DNA of 64,000 bases from Prionace glauca (GCA_037974335.1 CM075760.1:43714103-43778102); one strand, 5' to 3'. Positions 1-10,499 are shown, counted from the first letter of the stretch. Numbers and translations are program-made. The notes: generated from the sequence alone by a model not told the origin.

Positions 1-99
1 CCGGCCTCAGCTTCCTTTTGCTGCTCTCACTGTAACACCATTGTGTGTTTGTAGACATTGCTGCCGCTGGCCGATTTCTGTCATTGGTTAGATCAGAAG

Positions 100-235
100 T
101 TCAGTGTTTAAGTCTATTTATTAGTGTAGCAAGTAGGCCTATATTAACACTGCAATGAAGTTACTATGAAAATCCCCTAGTCACCACATTCCGGCGCCTG
201 TTCGAGTTCACTGAGGGAGAGTTTAGCATGGCTGA
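100..235 (-). repeat. tRNA-derived SINE (family I), 3' tail
   Basis: This is the reverse complement of the tail of the SINE family seen whole at 35462-35757, with the shared tract about a CpG-poor end, an AACACTGCAATGAAGTTACT block and ATTTATTAG at the terminus. Only the tail is present and the tRNA-like head is missing. Confidence 0.6.
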
Positions 236-845
236 TCAGCGACTGGTTCAGGAGGTGGGGCGTGGTCCTGTCGGATTATTGCAGCCTTTTTAAATGAGGT
301 GAATCTGTGTTGAAATTATTATTGAGCATTCCAAGTATTCATAACCACAGCAGACTTTGACACATTCAATGTTTCGTTCAGGAATTGCTGGCTCAGACTG
401 AGTGGCCTTCGGCCCATCTCAATTAACGGCCCTGGAAGAACATAAAAAAGTATTTTTTTCACTGCATACTCTCTACATCTGAGATCAATGGCAACGTTAT
501 CAGATGACACCCAATCGGCTTCAAGCTCCTTCGTTCTTCAAGTCAGCCAATGATATCGCAACTCCTTTATCTCCAATGAATCCACCTGGCGGAGGGCGAA
601 AGGAACAAAGTGAATTTGTTCATCTCACTGCAGCGAGTTGGAATGCAATCAAACTGAACAATGACCCCGTAAAATTGAATGATTTCCCTGTAAAATTGGG
701 TCGAGAAATGAAACTACATTTTCCAGTACTTCTTCTGGGGGTTCTAATTTTAAAAAGCTATTCTATAACGATGAGAATTCCCTGCAGTCTCTGGGGGCTG
801 CCATTGGATCCTGCGGGATTTGAAGAGTCCAATATGGGAAGTAGA
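236..845. other. No recognised feature
   Basis: Open frames here are short and have no family resemblance. I see no splice-flanked V or J exon. Confidence 0.5.
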
Positions 846-1110
846 TAAGAACATAAGAACATAAGAAATAGGAGCAGGAGTAGGCCATCCGGCCCTTCGA
901 GCCTGCCCCGCCATTCAATAAGATCATGGCTGATCTGTCGTGACTCAGCTCCACCTTCCCGCCCTCTCCCCATAACCCTTAATCCCTTCTCTTATCAAAA
1001 ACCCATCAACCCGTTTCTTAAAAATATTTAGCGAGGCAGCCTCCACCACTTCAACGGGCAGAGAATTCCAGAGATTCACCACCCTTTGAGTGAAGAAGTT
1101 CCTCCTCAAC
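846..1110 (-). repeat. CR1-like LINE, family A, 3' end
   Basis: On the minus strand it ends in the short tandem repeats TTATGTTC typical of this family. The coding part matches the C-terminal tail of the reverse transcriptase ORF, around the FFTQRVVNLWNSLP motif. It is 5' truncated to about 265 bp and has lost the rest of the RT. Confidence 0.8.
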
Positions 1111-2695
1111 ATGAACTAAATGGTAGGGGGAAAGCGGAATATCTGTTTGATGGATTTGAGCAGAATGGGAATGTGTGTTCAGCCCACGGACTGAGTCATC
1201 ATGAGGTGATTTGATAATTAGAAATATTTATTGGTTATTTATTATATTAAAAGCAATGTTCAGAGTAGCATAATAATTAATCAGCAGAACCACAGGCTTC
1301 CTCTGAAATTGATGTCTGCATTTACATCTATTTGATTTTTTTTAAAAACGGGGTAAGCGTCCTTTCACTGCATCTTCCGATCCCAAAGTCTCTAATATCT
1401 GGAAGGACAGGGGCAGCAGACACATTGCGATATCATCATCTGCAAGTTCATCTCCAGGTCACACAACATCCTGACTTGGAAATATATCACCTTTCGATTC
1501 GCTTGCTGCGAAAATCATGCAACTCACTTTGCGAATAATATCTTTACGATTTTGTACAGTGGACAGAAGATTACAAATGTGAGGAAGAAGAAATGCAAGA
1601 AAGTGAGAAATAAAGATTTCAAAATGCAAAATAAAAAAGATACGAACAAATTGTAATTAGGTTCATAAATAAAGCGAAATGCATTTTTTCCCAACTGACT
1701 CGTATTTCCATTCGTCTATTTGCAGTGCTGAATAGTTTGAAACACAACTTTCAGAAGAAGACCCTGGAAATTCCCCATTGACGATCTTGGCTTTATTGGC
1801 GATCGAGACGGTGTACAGTTCCCTTACTCACCGTCAGAGGGCGCTGTCGTCACATATATCTCGCAGCTCCCAACTGGATTTGATTGAAACAACCTTGTGG
1901 AGCCATTGCCCGTGGCAGTGACACCCGCAGCCTCATTTCACTGCTCAGCCTCTGATGTGCCTTACCTGTCCTACATTATTTGAGAGGTTGCCACCGATGT
2001 TCACTATTCGAAATTGGTTACATCAGCAATGTGCTGGGCCGGGGATCTGTACTCCTGCTTCAGCAGAAGATTCCCGAATCTGTGGAGTTACAGACTGATA
2101 GAGAATGGAGCGGAACCACAGTTCACCGCTTCTCATCCTTAGACCATTATTAGTCAGCATCCTTAAACAGTTATAAATATCTGTTGTCCTCCTGAGTGAT
2201 GTAACTCAAATCTTACTGTTGCGAACTAATAATGACTTATTTGTTATTCTTCATTTGGACATTGCTGGCAAGACTAGTATTTGATCTCTAATGTCAATTG
2301 AATTTGATCTGAGTGGCATGCTACGTCATTGTGGAAGGAAGCTAAGAGTCAACGTGCTTTCTGTGGCTCTGGAGTCACATGTACGTCACTGACTTGATCT
2401 GACAGTTCCTGTTTATGGATAACTATCAAGGTTTTGAACGGAGCCCAGTTCATCACGCAAATCAGCCTTCCATCTATTGACGCCGTCTACACTTCCCGCT
2501 GTCTTGGAAAAGTAACTAGCTTAACCAAGGGCCCAGGCACCCCGGGCAAATGGGAATGATGAAAACGCTATGAAAGTGGGTGTGGACGCTGAGGGATTAG
2601 TGTGAAAATGTGCATACATATGTGCATAGAGTGCCAACACATGCATTCCGCTTCAAAATGACCTTCTTCTCTGCTATAAGTACTCTATCAATGTT
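1111..2695. other. No recognised feature
   Basis: AT-rich stretch with no convincing gene, V/J exon or repeat end that I can name. The longest open frames are under 70 codons. Confidence 0.45.
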
Positions 2696-2699
2696 GAAA

Positions 2700-3020
2700 G
2701 GGGAGACGGTGGCAGAGTGGTAATATCACTGGAAGAGTAATTCTAAGGGGAGGAAATTTTCTCAAGGCATATTTTCAAATCCAACTGCAACAGAATGTGG
2801 GTTTTAAAATGCAGTTACAATTTTGAACTTAAATTTTGTTTCCGTAATTGGAGCCCTCAAAAGAAATATATCAGATTCTCTCGTGCCCTGCAGGAAAGGA
2901 AATATTCCATCACTTTCCACTTTGGCCAAGGGTGACTCCAGGCCCACACGTACTTGGCGGTTGTGTGCCTTCTGTGATGGTCTACAAAACCAATGAATTG
3001 GGAGCATTAGCGATTGCCAA
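2700..3020 (+). repeat. SINE family II copy
   Basis: The start GGTGGCAGAGTGGTAATATC and the later block around TGACTCCAGGCCCACA match other copies at 8745-9070, 28236-28545 and 57195-57485 and, reversed, at 6740-7030. The head looks tRNA-derived. The copy is diverged. Confidence 0.6.
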
Positions 3021-3119
3021 GATATGCTGACCTTACTATTTGGGTATCGAGCAAACAAAAGAGCAAGAAACAGCAACTAAAATCAGCATTTCACAACATC
3101 TGCAATAGCAAAGGATGTC

Positions 3120-3460
3120 CAGGAGATGGCAGTGAAACCGTGCTCTTTGGCACGACGCGAAACAGATGTCAATCAACTTAACATGCACATCCTTGGACAT
3201 TTCAGGCTCAGAACAGCTACAATTGAAAAGGACATGCGAACGCCACCACTGTCCGGATTTGGAAATATTCTTCATTCCTTCACTGTCCCTCGGTCTCTAT
3301 ATATTCTGGAATTCCCTCTCTGAAAGCGCGGTGTGTGTACTTGCACTGCAGGGACTGCAACCGTTCCGACAGGCAATTCAGTACCATCTTATCAAGGGTA
3401 ATTCGAGATTGGTAACGTCTGCTGCCATCGCCAGCAAAGTCCACATCCCCTGAATTAAGA
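3120..3460 (+). repeat. Diverged dispersed repeat (SINE-like tail)
   Basis: A block near 3350-3450 (GGGACTGCAACCGTTCCGAC, then a CAAGGGTAATTCGAGATTGG tract and CCCACATCCC-like end) resembles the tail of a common vertebrate SINE, ending in a CAAGGGCAATTAGGGATGGG-type core. No flanking duplication could be identified. Confidence 0.35.
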
Positions 3461-3603
3461 GCATAAATAATCTACTCGAGAGCAAGTAGAGCAAGGTATT
3501 CCCTGCTGTGGGTCGTAGGGTGAGTCTCTGTGTTCTGGCTGCCGAGGAGTTTCGACCGAAGGTGCACAGCTACGTTCCCTATTTAAATTCTTGAATTTAA
3601 TTT

Positions 3604-3743
3604 GAAAGGTGGGCGTGGCCTAACTTGCCAATGTTCGGGTCAGAAACATTTCAATTCAGCTCTGCGATCGTGTCTCCCAGAGCAGTCCAACTCTGCAGTC
3701 TCAGGTCCCCGTCATATAAACCTCAGTTCCAGGCCGCAGAGCA
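3604..3743 (+). promoter_or_regulatory. NAR-TCR V promoter, cassette 1
   Basis: About 140 bp just upstream of the leader is conserved in all three NAR V copies (compare 12280-12400 and 49795-49934). Shared elements are a GC-box-like GGGCGTGGCCTAA near the 5' end, a CCCAGAGCAGTCCAACTCTG block, and CCCCGTCATATAAACC near the start, which combines a CRE half-site (CGTCA) with a TATA-like ATATAAA about 25-35 bp before the ATG. CRE-like sites are known in TCR V promoters. Conservation across copies, one of them a pseudogene, is seen directly; promoter function is inferred. Confidence 0.55.
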
Positions 3744-3786
3744 ATGAGAATCATTCTTGTTTTCACCGTGTGTGCCTATTTACCCC
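3744..3786 (+). CDS. Leader exon of NAR-TCR V, cassette 1
   Basis: The exon starts at an ATG and encodes MRIILVFTVCAYLP, a hydrophobic signal-peptide core, then ends one base into a codon at the donor GTGAGT. This phase-1 split matches the V exon that begins at 3932, 145 bp downstream. The start was chosen because the same position, frame and donor are kept in cassette 3 (49935-49977). It is short for a signal peptide, but the remainder (RFFSQS) comes from the next exon. The peptide should direct the receptor chain to the endoplasmic reticulum. Confidence 0.8.
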
Positions 3787-3931
3787 GTGAGTACCGATCA
3801 AACTAACCCACATTGTGTGGATTGAACATAAAGCTGCCCCAATTCCATCTCAATTACAGACACTGGGGTTTTAGCCCCGTTGTGCGGTTCGGCTCTGCTG
3901 GCCCATTAAACTCTCTGTGTTTAATTTGCAG

Positions 3932-4222
3932 GATTTTTCAGTCAGTCAGTGACACAAAGCCCGGCAGCGGTGACCAGGAAGGAGTGTCAGTCTCTCACCA
4001 TCAACTGTGTTTTCAATGGTGTTTATGATTTACAAAATGGCCATTTCTTCAGACAAACCCAGACCGGCACAGAGCGGGAGCGGATCTCCAGCGGAGGGAG
4101 ATTTATCGTATTGGTGAATAAAGCAGAAAAGACATTTTCACTGGAAATTAGGGATATGAGAATTGAAGACACCGCCACCTATTACTGTAAAGCTCAGCAC
4201 TGGTACTACACACATGGGACAC
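3932..4222 (+). CDS. NAR-TCR V segment, cassette 1, apparently germline-joined to D
   Basis: The V exon follows the acceptor TTAATTTGCAG. The domain has the NAR pattern: SVTQSPAAVTRKEC, the first canonical Cys in LTINC, no CDR2 loop (ERISSGGRF runs straight into VNKAEKTFSLEIRD), and EDTATYYC at the end. The usual FR2 Trp is replaced (GHFFRQ), and an extra Cys sits in strand A/B (KEC). These traits fit NAR-TCR V rather than conventional Ig or TCR V. After the coding end homologous to cassette 3, the frame continues through CACATGGGACAC and then meets a 12-spacer RSS resembling the 3' signal of the cassette 3 D. I infer that V and D are already fused in the germline, still open and in frame. 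The alternative is a functional V with a decayed RSS plus a chance 12-RSS. Confidence 0.82.
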
Positions 4223-4250
4223 CACAGTGGAAGAGAGGAGAACAAATACT
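4223..4250 (+). promoter_or_regulatory. 12-RSS at the end of the joined V(D), cassette 1
   Basis: Heptamer CACAGTG (4223-4229), 12-bp spacer, nonamer ACAAATACT (4242-4250). The heptamer is identical, the nonamer 8/9 and the spacer 7/12 to the 3' signal of the cassette 3 D at 50834-50861. The original V heptamer would be CACATGG at 4211-4217, which lies 24 bp from the same nonamer and looks inactive. A 12-signal here can pair with the 23-signal of the J at 4578-4616. Confidence 0.75.
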
Positions 4251-4577
4251 TCAATATTTCTGAACAAACGAAACAATAATTCCCAGGACACGGACCATAG
4301 GTTGCGAGTTCTTGTTCCTATCGTTGCAACATGTTTGAATTTCGTTGAAATTTCCTCCATTCAGTTATCTTCCTTTAACTTTTTATTCTATTTATACGAA
4401 GTGTCCATCTCCGCTCTGTTCTTGGGCCATTTTGCCAAGAATTCAGAATGTCCCAAGGAACAGTTTGTTTTAATGTGAGATATAAAACAATCATTCTTCA
4501 TTATTGATCTATAAACCCTGAATAATTGATAAACGCTGATTATTCAGTATTTTTTCCCGGTAGTTTACATTGCAAGT

Positions 4578-4616
4578 CATTCTTGTACTGGGCTAAGTGA
4601 GAGCGCTGACACTGTG
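4578..4616 (+). promoter_or_regulatory. 23-RSS of NAR-TCR J, cassette 1
   Basis: Nonamer CATTCTTGT (4578-4586, 6/9 to consensus), 23-bp spacer, perfect heptamer CACTGTG (4610-4616). The same spacing is seen in cassette 3. A 23-signal on a J is the IgH pattern, not the usual TCR delta pattern. Confidence 0.75.
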
Positions 4617-4669
4617 GGGAGAATGGAGATTTACAGATGGGTCTGGGACGGTGGTGACTGTCTCAGCTG
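4617..4669 (+). CDS. NAR-TCR J segment, cassette 1
   Basis: The segment encodes TDGSGTVVTVSA after the heptamer and ends one base into a codon at the donor GTAAGT. The DGSGTVVTV core resembles J segments of NAR-family receptors, where the usual WGxG or FGxG start is reduced to DGxG. The phase-1 donor matches the phase-1 acceptor of the SDV at 7180, with no leader between them. This implies that the rearranged NAR exon splices straight onto the supporting domain. Confidence 0.8.
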
Positions 4670-6430
4670 GTAAGTGACTCCAAATCCGCCCGTGTTGCAG
4701 GCGATCCAGGTTAGTTTTCACAGTCAGCTCACTCTTGTAATCTGATTACTTCAATCCTCTGTGACTACAAGAGCAACGTGGGGGAAGGGGGTTCCTGTGG
4801 AAGATTTTCAACTGCTGCTTTAGATTTGGGAGCAGAGTGGGAAACTGGAGTCGGGTCCGACTGTGGGACCAGATTGAAGAGGGGTGTGACCACTAGAGGT
4901 GAGACATCGTACCGGGAAGGCAATGTCATTGACCCCAGAATGACATTTAATGATTTAGTGGTAGAATCGGATAATACTAATAACATCCTGGGCTTTCTGT
5001 CTCCCAAGTGGTTTCACATAGCGCACATTGCGAACACTGTGGCTTCTGTCCTAGTGTCAAATTTGATTCTCACTATGACTGTTATGAAAGGTTATCCAGT
5101 CTGGAACCGTTGACTCTATTTTCTCACCACAGATGCTGTCAGACCTGTTGAGATTTGCCAACATTTTTCTGTTTTTGGTGTTGATATAAATCTTTAGCAT
5201 TATTTTATAAGTTCGTTAATGTACGTGTGGGGAAAATGATTCAGATTAAAGAAACGTTGAATATGATGCCAGTGTGATAAAAGAAAGAGAAATTGGACAG
5301 AAAGTGGAGTGCGGTGCCACATGGCGTGGTTGCAGTGAATGGCGAAAGGACTTTTTATGACGGTGTGAAAAATCGAGCAGGGAGAAGGACGCAGTGTTCA
5401 GTGTACAAAGGTTTCGTTGGGAATCGTATGAGAGGGGAGTAGGCACGTGTGCCGTGCTGACAAGCGTACTGTGAGCCGAATGGCCAATTTCTGTTCTGTA
5501 CAATCTGTAGAATATAAATTGCAGAGGGGATTCTGACTGCAAAGCAGGGGGAACAATCAACCAATGGATGGAAGGAATTGAAAATCTCAGGCACCTTGAA
5601 AAGACAATTTTCATAGTGACTAATAGTGAACAAGTCAGTCGGGGAAACTGAGCGCGCTGATCTCAACTGACGTTGGAGAGTGTTTGGGACAGGTTCTCAT
5701 GTTGGCAAGAAATGGCAAGCAGCAGGAAGAGAACAACTCAGATTTAGAAATCCACTGGTATTAACTGTAAATCATTCTAATAATATAAATTATAGAATTG
5801 ATGGACGAAACTGTGTAAAGAGTTAAACTGTAACAAAGTTTGATCTTTGACACATATATGCAATATCAGTTTCACTTAATCAGTTTCGCCTGGCGAGTAT
5901 GGCTGTGTTCGCCTGAATCTTGATGTGACCCAGGATATAGAAAGGCAGGGTTACTCTCAGTCAATCAATTCTGAACAGCAATCGTTATGGTAAGAAGAGT
6001 GAACTTTCATATAATTCCCTCAGGTTTGTAAATCCTCAAGAAGCAGACGCTAAATAGACAGCATAAAATGAGATATCTGAGAAGGACATCATTCTGGCCA
6101 AGTGGCTATTCTTTGCGGGTGCTGCTGAACTTTACCTATTTTACTTTCCTGCTCTTCAAAACCCCCGGAATTCTAATCTGATTCTGGAGATTTCTTCCAT
6201 TTGCCGTTTTAAAATGATTACTGAATACGTTTCCAATATCACATCTCCAAATGATCCAACTGAGCAAAATTCGCTGTGTGATAAAATAAAAATCATCTAA
6301 ATATTTGCCCCTCGCTCTTTTGCCATTTTTTTCAATTCATTTCAGGGATGTGGGTGTCCCTAATTGCATCTGAACTGGGTGGCTTGTGAAGCCCATTTTC
6401 GGGGGTACTTGAGAGGCAACCACATTGTTG
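4670..6430 (+). other. Intron between NAR J and SDV, first part
   Basis: I see no exon here. A short dispersed-repeat piece lies near 5120-5180 (ATGCTGTCAGACCTGTTGAG), also found near 11265, 38725 and on the other strand near 57640. The rest is AT-rich and unassigned. Confidence 0.5.
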
Positions 6431-6434
6431 TGGT

Positions 6435-6740
6435 TCTCATGGAATCATAGAAACCTACAGTGCAGAAAGAGGCCATTCGGCCCATCGAGTCTGCACCGAA
6501 CACAATCCCACCCAGGGCCCTACCCCCATATCCCTACATATTGAACGCACTAATCCCTCTAACCTACACCTCCCTGGACACCAAGGGACAATTTCTTAGC
6601 ATGGCCAATCAACCTAACCTGCACATCTTTTGTCTGTGGGAGGAACCTGGAGTACCCGGAGGAAACCCACGCAGACGCGAGGAGACTGTGCAAACTCCAC
6701 ACAGGCAGTGACCCAAGCCAGGAATTGAACCCAGGACCAT
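6435..6740 (-). repeat. SINE family I copy (long-tail variant)
   Basis: Read on the minus strand it has the tRNA-like head, the GTGTGGAGTTTGCAC body and a tail ending in a GGCCGAATGGCCTCTTTCTG block. A near relative in the same orientation lies at 41965-42290. Confidence 0.75.
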
Positions 6741-7030
6741 GTGATCTGGAGTCACATGTGGACCACGCAAGATAAGAATATCAGATTTTCTTCCCTGAAG
6801 GACCTTAGTGAAATAGATGTGGTTTTGACGACAGGTGACAATGGTTTCATGGTTATCATTAGACTTTGATTCAACATTGTTTTTATGGAATTCAATTCAA
6901 GATTGAACTGAAATTCACATTTCAGCATCCGCCGTGGCACCATTCGTACCTGCGTCCCCAGGGTATCTCGTGGATTACTAAATCTCTGGATTAATTAATC
7001 CAGTGCATACCACTATGCCACCGTCTCCCC
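6740..7030 (-). repeat. SINE family II copy
   Basis: Reverse-strand copy of the same family as 2700-3020 and 57195-57485. Its head, at the right, reads GGGGAGACGGTGGCATAGTG. It abuts the SINE I copy to its left. Confidence 0.6.
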
Positions 7031-7179
7031 AATTACGGTTATAAATGTCGAACACACTTCACTGAAACAATTGCGACAAAATGGCCAATTATTGACGCGA
7101 TGTTTCCCCCGGCAAACTAACATGCAACGTGGGTAATGGCATCATAAAAATATTGTGCATTATTTTATAGGTCCTGCAG

Positions 7180-7485
7180 AATCCAACTCATCTGTGTCAC
7201 AGACCCCATCTCTCCAAACCTGTGCTGCTGGCGACACCGTTACTTTAACCTGCGAATACCCGGGATTTTGTCAACACACGCTCTACTGGTACCGTCACTC
7301 TCCAGGCCAGAGCCTAAAATACCTGTTTAAGGGATACACATCAGGCGAGGAGAACAAAGAAAACGCTGCCGGGGCGAGAATTTCTGCTTTTATCGATCCA
7401 GTCGAAAAAATCAGCCGGTTAAAGATCTCCAAGCTGCAACTGAGCGACTCCACTGTGTATTACTGTGCACTGAGTGGGCGCACAG
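7180..7485 (+). CDS. Supporting TCR delta V segment (SDV), cassette 1
   Basis: A TCR V domain exon preceded by the acceptor CCTGCAG in phase 1, with no leader exon upstream. It encodes SSVSQTPSLQTCAAGDTV, the first canonical Cys in LTCEY, WYRHSPGQSLKYLF in FR2, LKISKLQLSDSTVYYC and a CAL end typical of delta/alpha V. CDR1 carries an extra Cys (GFCQ), matched by GICQ in the cassette 3 SDV. The missing leader and the upstream NAR J donor fit the known NAR-TCR layout, in which this membrane-proximal V supports the NAR domain. The frame is open throughout. An ordinary TRDV with a lost leader is the alternative. Confidence 0.85.
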
Positions 7486-7524
7486 CACAGTGATGCAGAA
7501 CAGGGAGAGAGCTGTACAAAAACC
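7486..7524 (+). promoter_or_regulatory. 23-RSS of SDV, cassette 1
   Basis: Consensus-perfect signal: heptamer CACAGTG (7486-7492), 23-bp spacer (7493-7515), nonamer ACAAAAACC (7516-7524). It is also the first unit of a tandem array. Confidence 0.92.
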
Positions 7525-7842
7525 TCGACATGGTGAGGATTTCAGAGACAGTGATACAGAACAAGGAGGGAGCTGTACAGAAACCTGAGCATGGTAAGGA
7601 TTTCAGAGACAGTGATACAGATCAAGGAGAGAGCTGTGCAAAAACCCGATATGGCGAGGATTACAGACACAGTGATACATAAAAAGGAGAAGCTGTACGA
7701 AAACGTGGACATGGTCAGGTTTTCAGACAGTGATGCAGACCACGGAGAGAGCGGTACAGAAATCTGAACATGGTGAGGATTTCAGAGACAGTGATACAGA
7801 ACACGGAAAGAGCTGTGCAAAAACCTGATCATGGTGAGGATT
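7486..7842 (+). repeat. Minisatellite made of RSS copies
   Basis: Six units of 58-61 bp start at 7486, 7547, 7608, 7668, 7726 and 7787. Each unit carries the heptamer, spacer and nonamer of the SDV signal plus about 20 bp of flank. Five heptamers follow the first: four read GACAGTG, and the one at 7668-7674 is a perfect CACAGTG, with a 22-bp spacer and nonamer ACGAAAACG. The array ends where a LINE begins at 7843. Confidence 0.9.
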
Positions 7843-8360
7843 TAAGAACATAAGAACATAAGAAATAGGAGCAGGAGTAGGCCATCTAGCCCTTCGAGCC
7901 TGCCCCGCCATTCAATAAGATCATGGCTGATCTGTCGTGGCTCAGTTCCACCTTCCCGCCCTCTCCCCATAACCCTTAATCCCTTCTCTTATCAAAAACC
8001 CATCAACCCGCTTCTTAAAAATATTTAGCGAGGCAGCCTCCACCACTTCAACGGGCAGAGAATTCCAGAGATTTACCACCCTTTGAGTGAAGAAGTTCCT
8101 CCTCAACTCTGTTCTAAACCGCCTCCCCTTTATCTTGAGGCTGTGCCCCCTAGTCCTACTGTCTTTTTTGAGCGGGAAGAGTCTCTCCACCTCTATCCTA
8201 TCCATCCCATTCATCATCTTATACGTCTCAATGAGATCTCCCCTCATTCTTCTAAACTCTAACGAGTACAAGCCTAGTTTATTCAGCCTCTCCTCATAGC
8301 TCAATCCCCTCAACTCTGGTATCAGCCTAGTAAACCTCCTCTGCACTCCCTCCAGGGCCC
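7843..8360 (-). repeat. CR1-like LINE, family A, 5'-truncated
   Basis: About 140 codons of the RT C-terminus are open on the minus strand: the FTRLIPELRGLSYEERL, MNGMDRIEVERLF and FFTQRVVNLWNSLPVEVVEA blocks. They are followed by the 3' UTR and TTATGTTC terminal repeats. It lies directly against the RSS minisatellite. The coding sequence is well preserved, so the insertion is probably young. Confidence 0.88.
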
Positions 8361-8740
8361 TGTTACTCACTGGGAACTGCCTTCAGGGTATGTGAGAATT
8401 TCAATCTCTTTAATCTATTGGCTGGTTGTTCCTGTCCTCTCCAAACAGAATAGTTCACAACATTCTACTCTTCCCACTTAACACCAATAGGCCACTAGGT
8501 CCAGCTGGTCGAAGCTCGTCCTCGTACGCCCCTTCTCCACTGGAATCCGAAATAACCATTTACATCCTGAATTCTATTTCTACTTATTCCTGTCTCCCGC
8601 CCGTATTTTTCAAACTGTGCAATAAATTCATCACGCTGTTTCTGCAAAGATCGAGTTTCACATTCTGAAGTGTCTCCGTGTAAATATACCCGAATGTTTC
8701 TACCTCTTCTGATAGACATTTCACATTTCATATTTAATGC
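8361..8740. other. No recognised feature
   Basis: Nothing identifiable; only short frames. Confidence 0.45.
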
Positions 8741-8744
8741 CTAA

Positions 8745-9070
8745 TTCTGCCAGAGACCAGGGACCCTGGTTCGAATCCCGCCTTGGCAATTGATGAAATT
8801 TGACTTCAAATTTAAAAACATTATATCAGATCTAAACATACCTGAATTGCACAGCGGGTCCCCCAAGGTGGATTAGTCTACCATATATACTTAAACATTT
8901 AAAAATTTGCAGTTACGTATCTGCTGGTGACTGTGAAACCATTTCCGATTTTTAGAAAAATGTGATAGACAGTAATGTGATTGACTCTCAACTGCCCTTA
9001 AAAATGGCCTAGGCAGCCATTGATTTGAAGGGTGATCAGGGATACACAATAAATGACGCCATGCGACGCC
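8745..9070 (+). repeat. SINE family II copy
   Basis: It contains a box-B-like GGTTCGAATCCCGCC near 8768 and the family body ending around GATACACAATAAATG. Same family as 2700-3020. Confidence 0.65.
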
Positions 9071-9239
9071 ATGTCACACGAATGATTTAAAGGAAAAAAA
9101 TCAGCTCTCTCACCGAAGGACCAGTTTGTGCAATGGAGCTTCTTGGAACTAAAACATAATGTTCAGTATTTCTTTGCCGTTTTCATGTGTAAAAGAAATT
9201 AGATTCATATAAGTAATTAGGTTGCATAGAAAAGTAAGT

Positions 9240-9792
9240 CTGTTTTAAACAGACCTGCTATAGTAGGGGCTAAAGCTGCAGCAGTAGCTAAAGGGTTAAT
9301 GATTCACTATATACTCACCATTATACCGAAAATCAAGAAACTAGCTGAAGCAGGCAGGGTTAGAAAAACAGGGCCTAGCAGACACTCAAAGTCTAAAGGC
9401 CAGATAACGGGCCATCTGCCTTTAGGAGGATAGAAAAATAAACCACCATTCTTCTCCCTTATCTAGTTACGGTAAATCACAAGGGACAGGGACTGTAGGA
9501 TGATTTAGACCAAGGACACTATAGATAAGTCCTAGGACCATAGTTTTAATTCATTGGACATTGATTAAAGGGGTAATAGAGATAGGAAGGATAATAGGGA
9601 GTATTGTAACCTGCTTGCAGAGTTGTTTATTTCACTGTATAAAAATAGCGCGGGTTTGTTCAAACAATCAGAATTCTCTCGGTGTTGACTGAGGTGTACT
9701 CTCCGTGATATCACGACAATAAACTCTCCTGACGCCTGACTCTGAACGTCTCTGCCTGAGTTATTCTGAGCTAGGAATTTCCTCGACAGGCA
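9240..9792 (+). repeat. Possible solo LTR (fossil)
   Basis: The stretch begins TGTTTTAAAC and ends near GGCA. It holds a TATA-like TATAAAAATAG near 9638 and an AATAAA signal near 9719, in the order expected of a long terminal repeat. No internal coding region is attached, so it would be a solo LTR. The family is unknown and I could not confirm a target duplication. Confidence 0.4.
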
Positions 9793-9959
9793 TTCATACA
9801 TTTTATTCTCTCCATGGACTGCCATTAGCAGCCTTTTCCCCTAGTTACTGCGGCTATTACCCATCTTTCATTCCCTCACCCTGTAATATAAGTATCTCCT
9901 ACTTTCTATGCCTTTTAGCTTTGACAAAGGATCAAAGGAACTCGAAATGTCAGCTTTTT

Positions 9960-10480
9960 TCTCTCCCTACAAACGCTTCCGGACCTGCTGAGATTTTCCA
10001 GCATCTTCTGTTTTGGCATCCATAATGTTGTTGGATGTTTTTTTGTTCCACGACCTTGCCTCAGAGATCGTGAAGGAGCAGCGATATATTTCCGAGTCAG
10101 GATGGCGATTTGCTTGGAGGGGAAACTCCAGGTGATAGCATTCTTGTGTTTGGAAGATGCTGTTTAAGGTGTATTTGGTGAGTTCCTGCACCAATCAGGC
10201 GTTTGGGAAGCATTCCATCATATTCCTGACTGTTGCCTTGTAAATGCTGGACAGGTTTTGGGGAGACAGGAGGTGCGTTATACACCGCAGGATTCCCAGC
10301 CTCTGGCCTGCTCTTGCCGCCAGTGCACGAACTGATAAATTGTGTTCTAGGTCACAACAGGAGCATCTCTTTTCCTGCTCAGTGTGCAGAGAATTTTCAG
10401 CACTTTTGTTTCTGAATGCATCGTGCGGCATATGTCAGAGCCAGTGTCATATGCTTGAAAAATATTATATTCAAGTACTA
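9960..10480 (-). repeat. Non-LTR retrotransposon remnant and dispersed repeat
   Basis: On the minus strand, 10195-10431 reads like an RT C-terminal region of another LINE family (ARAGQRLGILRCITHLLSP, then IYKATVRNMMECFPNA). A short repeat of the AGCAGGTCCGGAAGCG type overlaps 9960-10015. It is short and diverged. Confidence 0.4.
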
Positions 10481-10499
10481 CTCGATAGTTGATTCAATG

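Noticed and set aside
4211-4250. CACATGG with a 24-bp spacer as the working RSS of NAR V in cassette 1
   Set aside because: Heptamer bases 5 and 6 deviate and the spacer is long, while a perfect heptamer with exactly 12 bp lies closer to the same nonamer.
5246-5614. 122-codon open frame on the minus strand in the cassette 1 intron
   Set aside because: No start context, no domain, and it lies in an intron of the predicted transcript on the other strand; likely chance.
7481-7487. CACAGCA as the SDV heptamer in cassette 1
   Set aside because: The overlapping CACAGTG at 7486 gives an exact 23-bp spacer and a perfect nonamer; CACAGCA does not.
7486-7842. CRISPR-like array
   Set aside because: The units are direct tandem repeats without unique spacers, in a vertebrate locus, and derive from the RSS.
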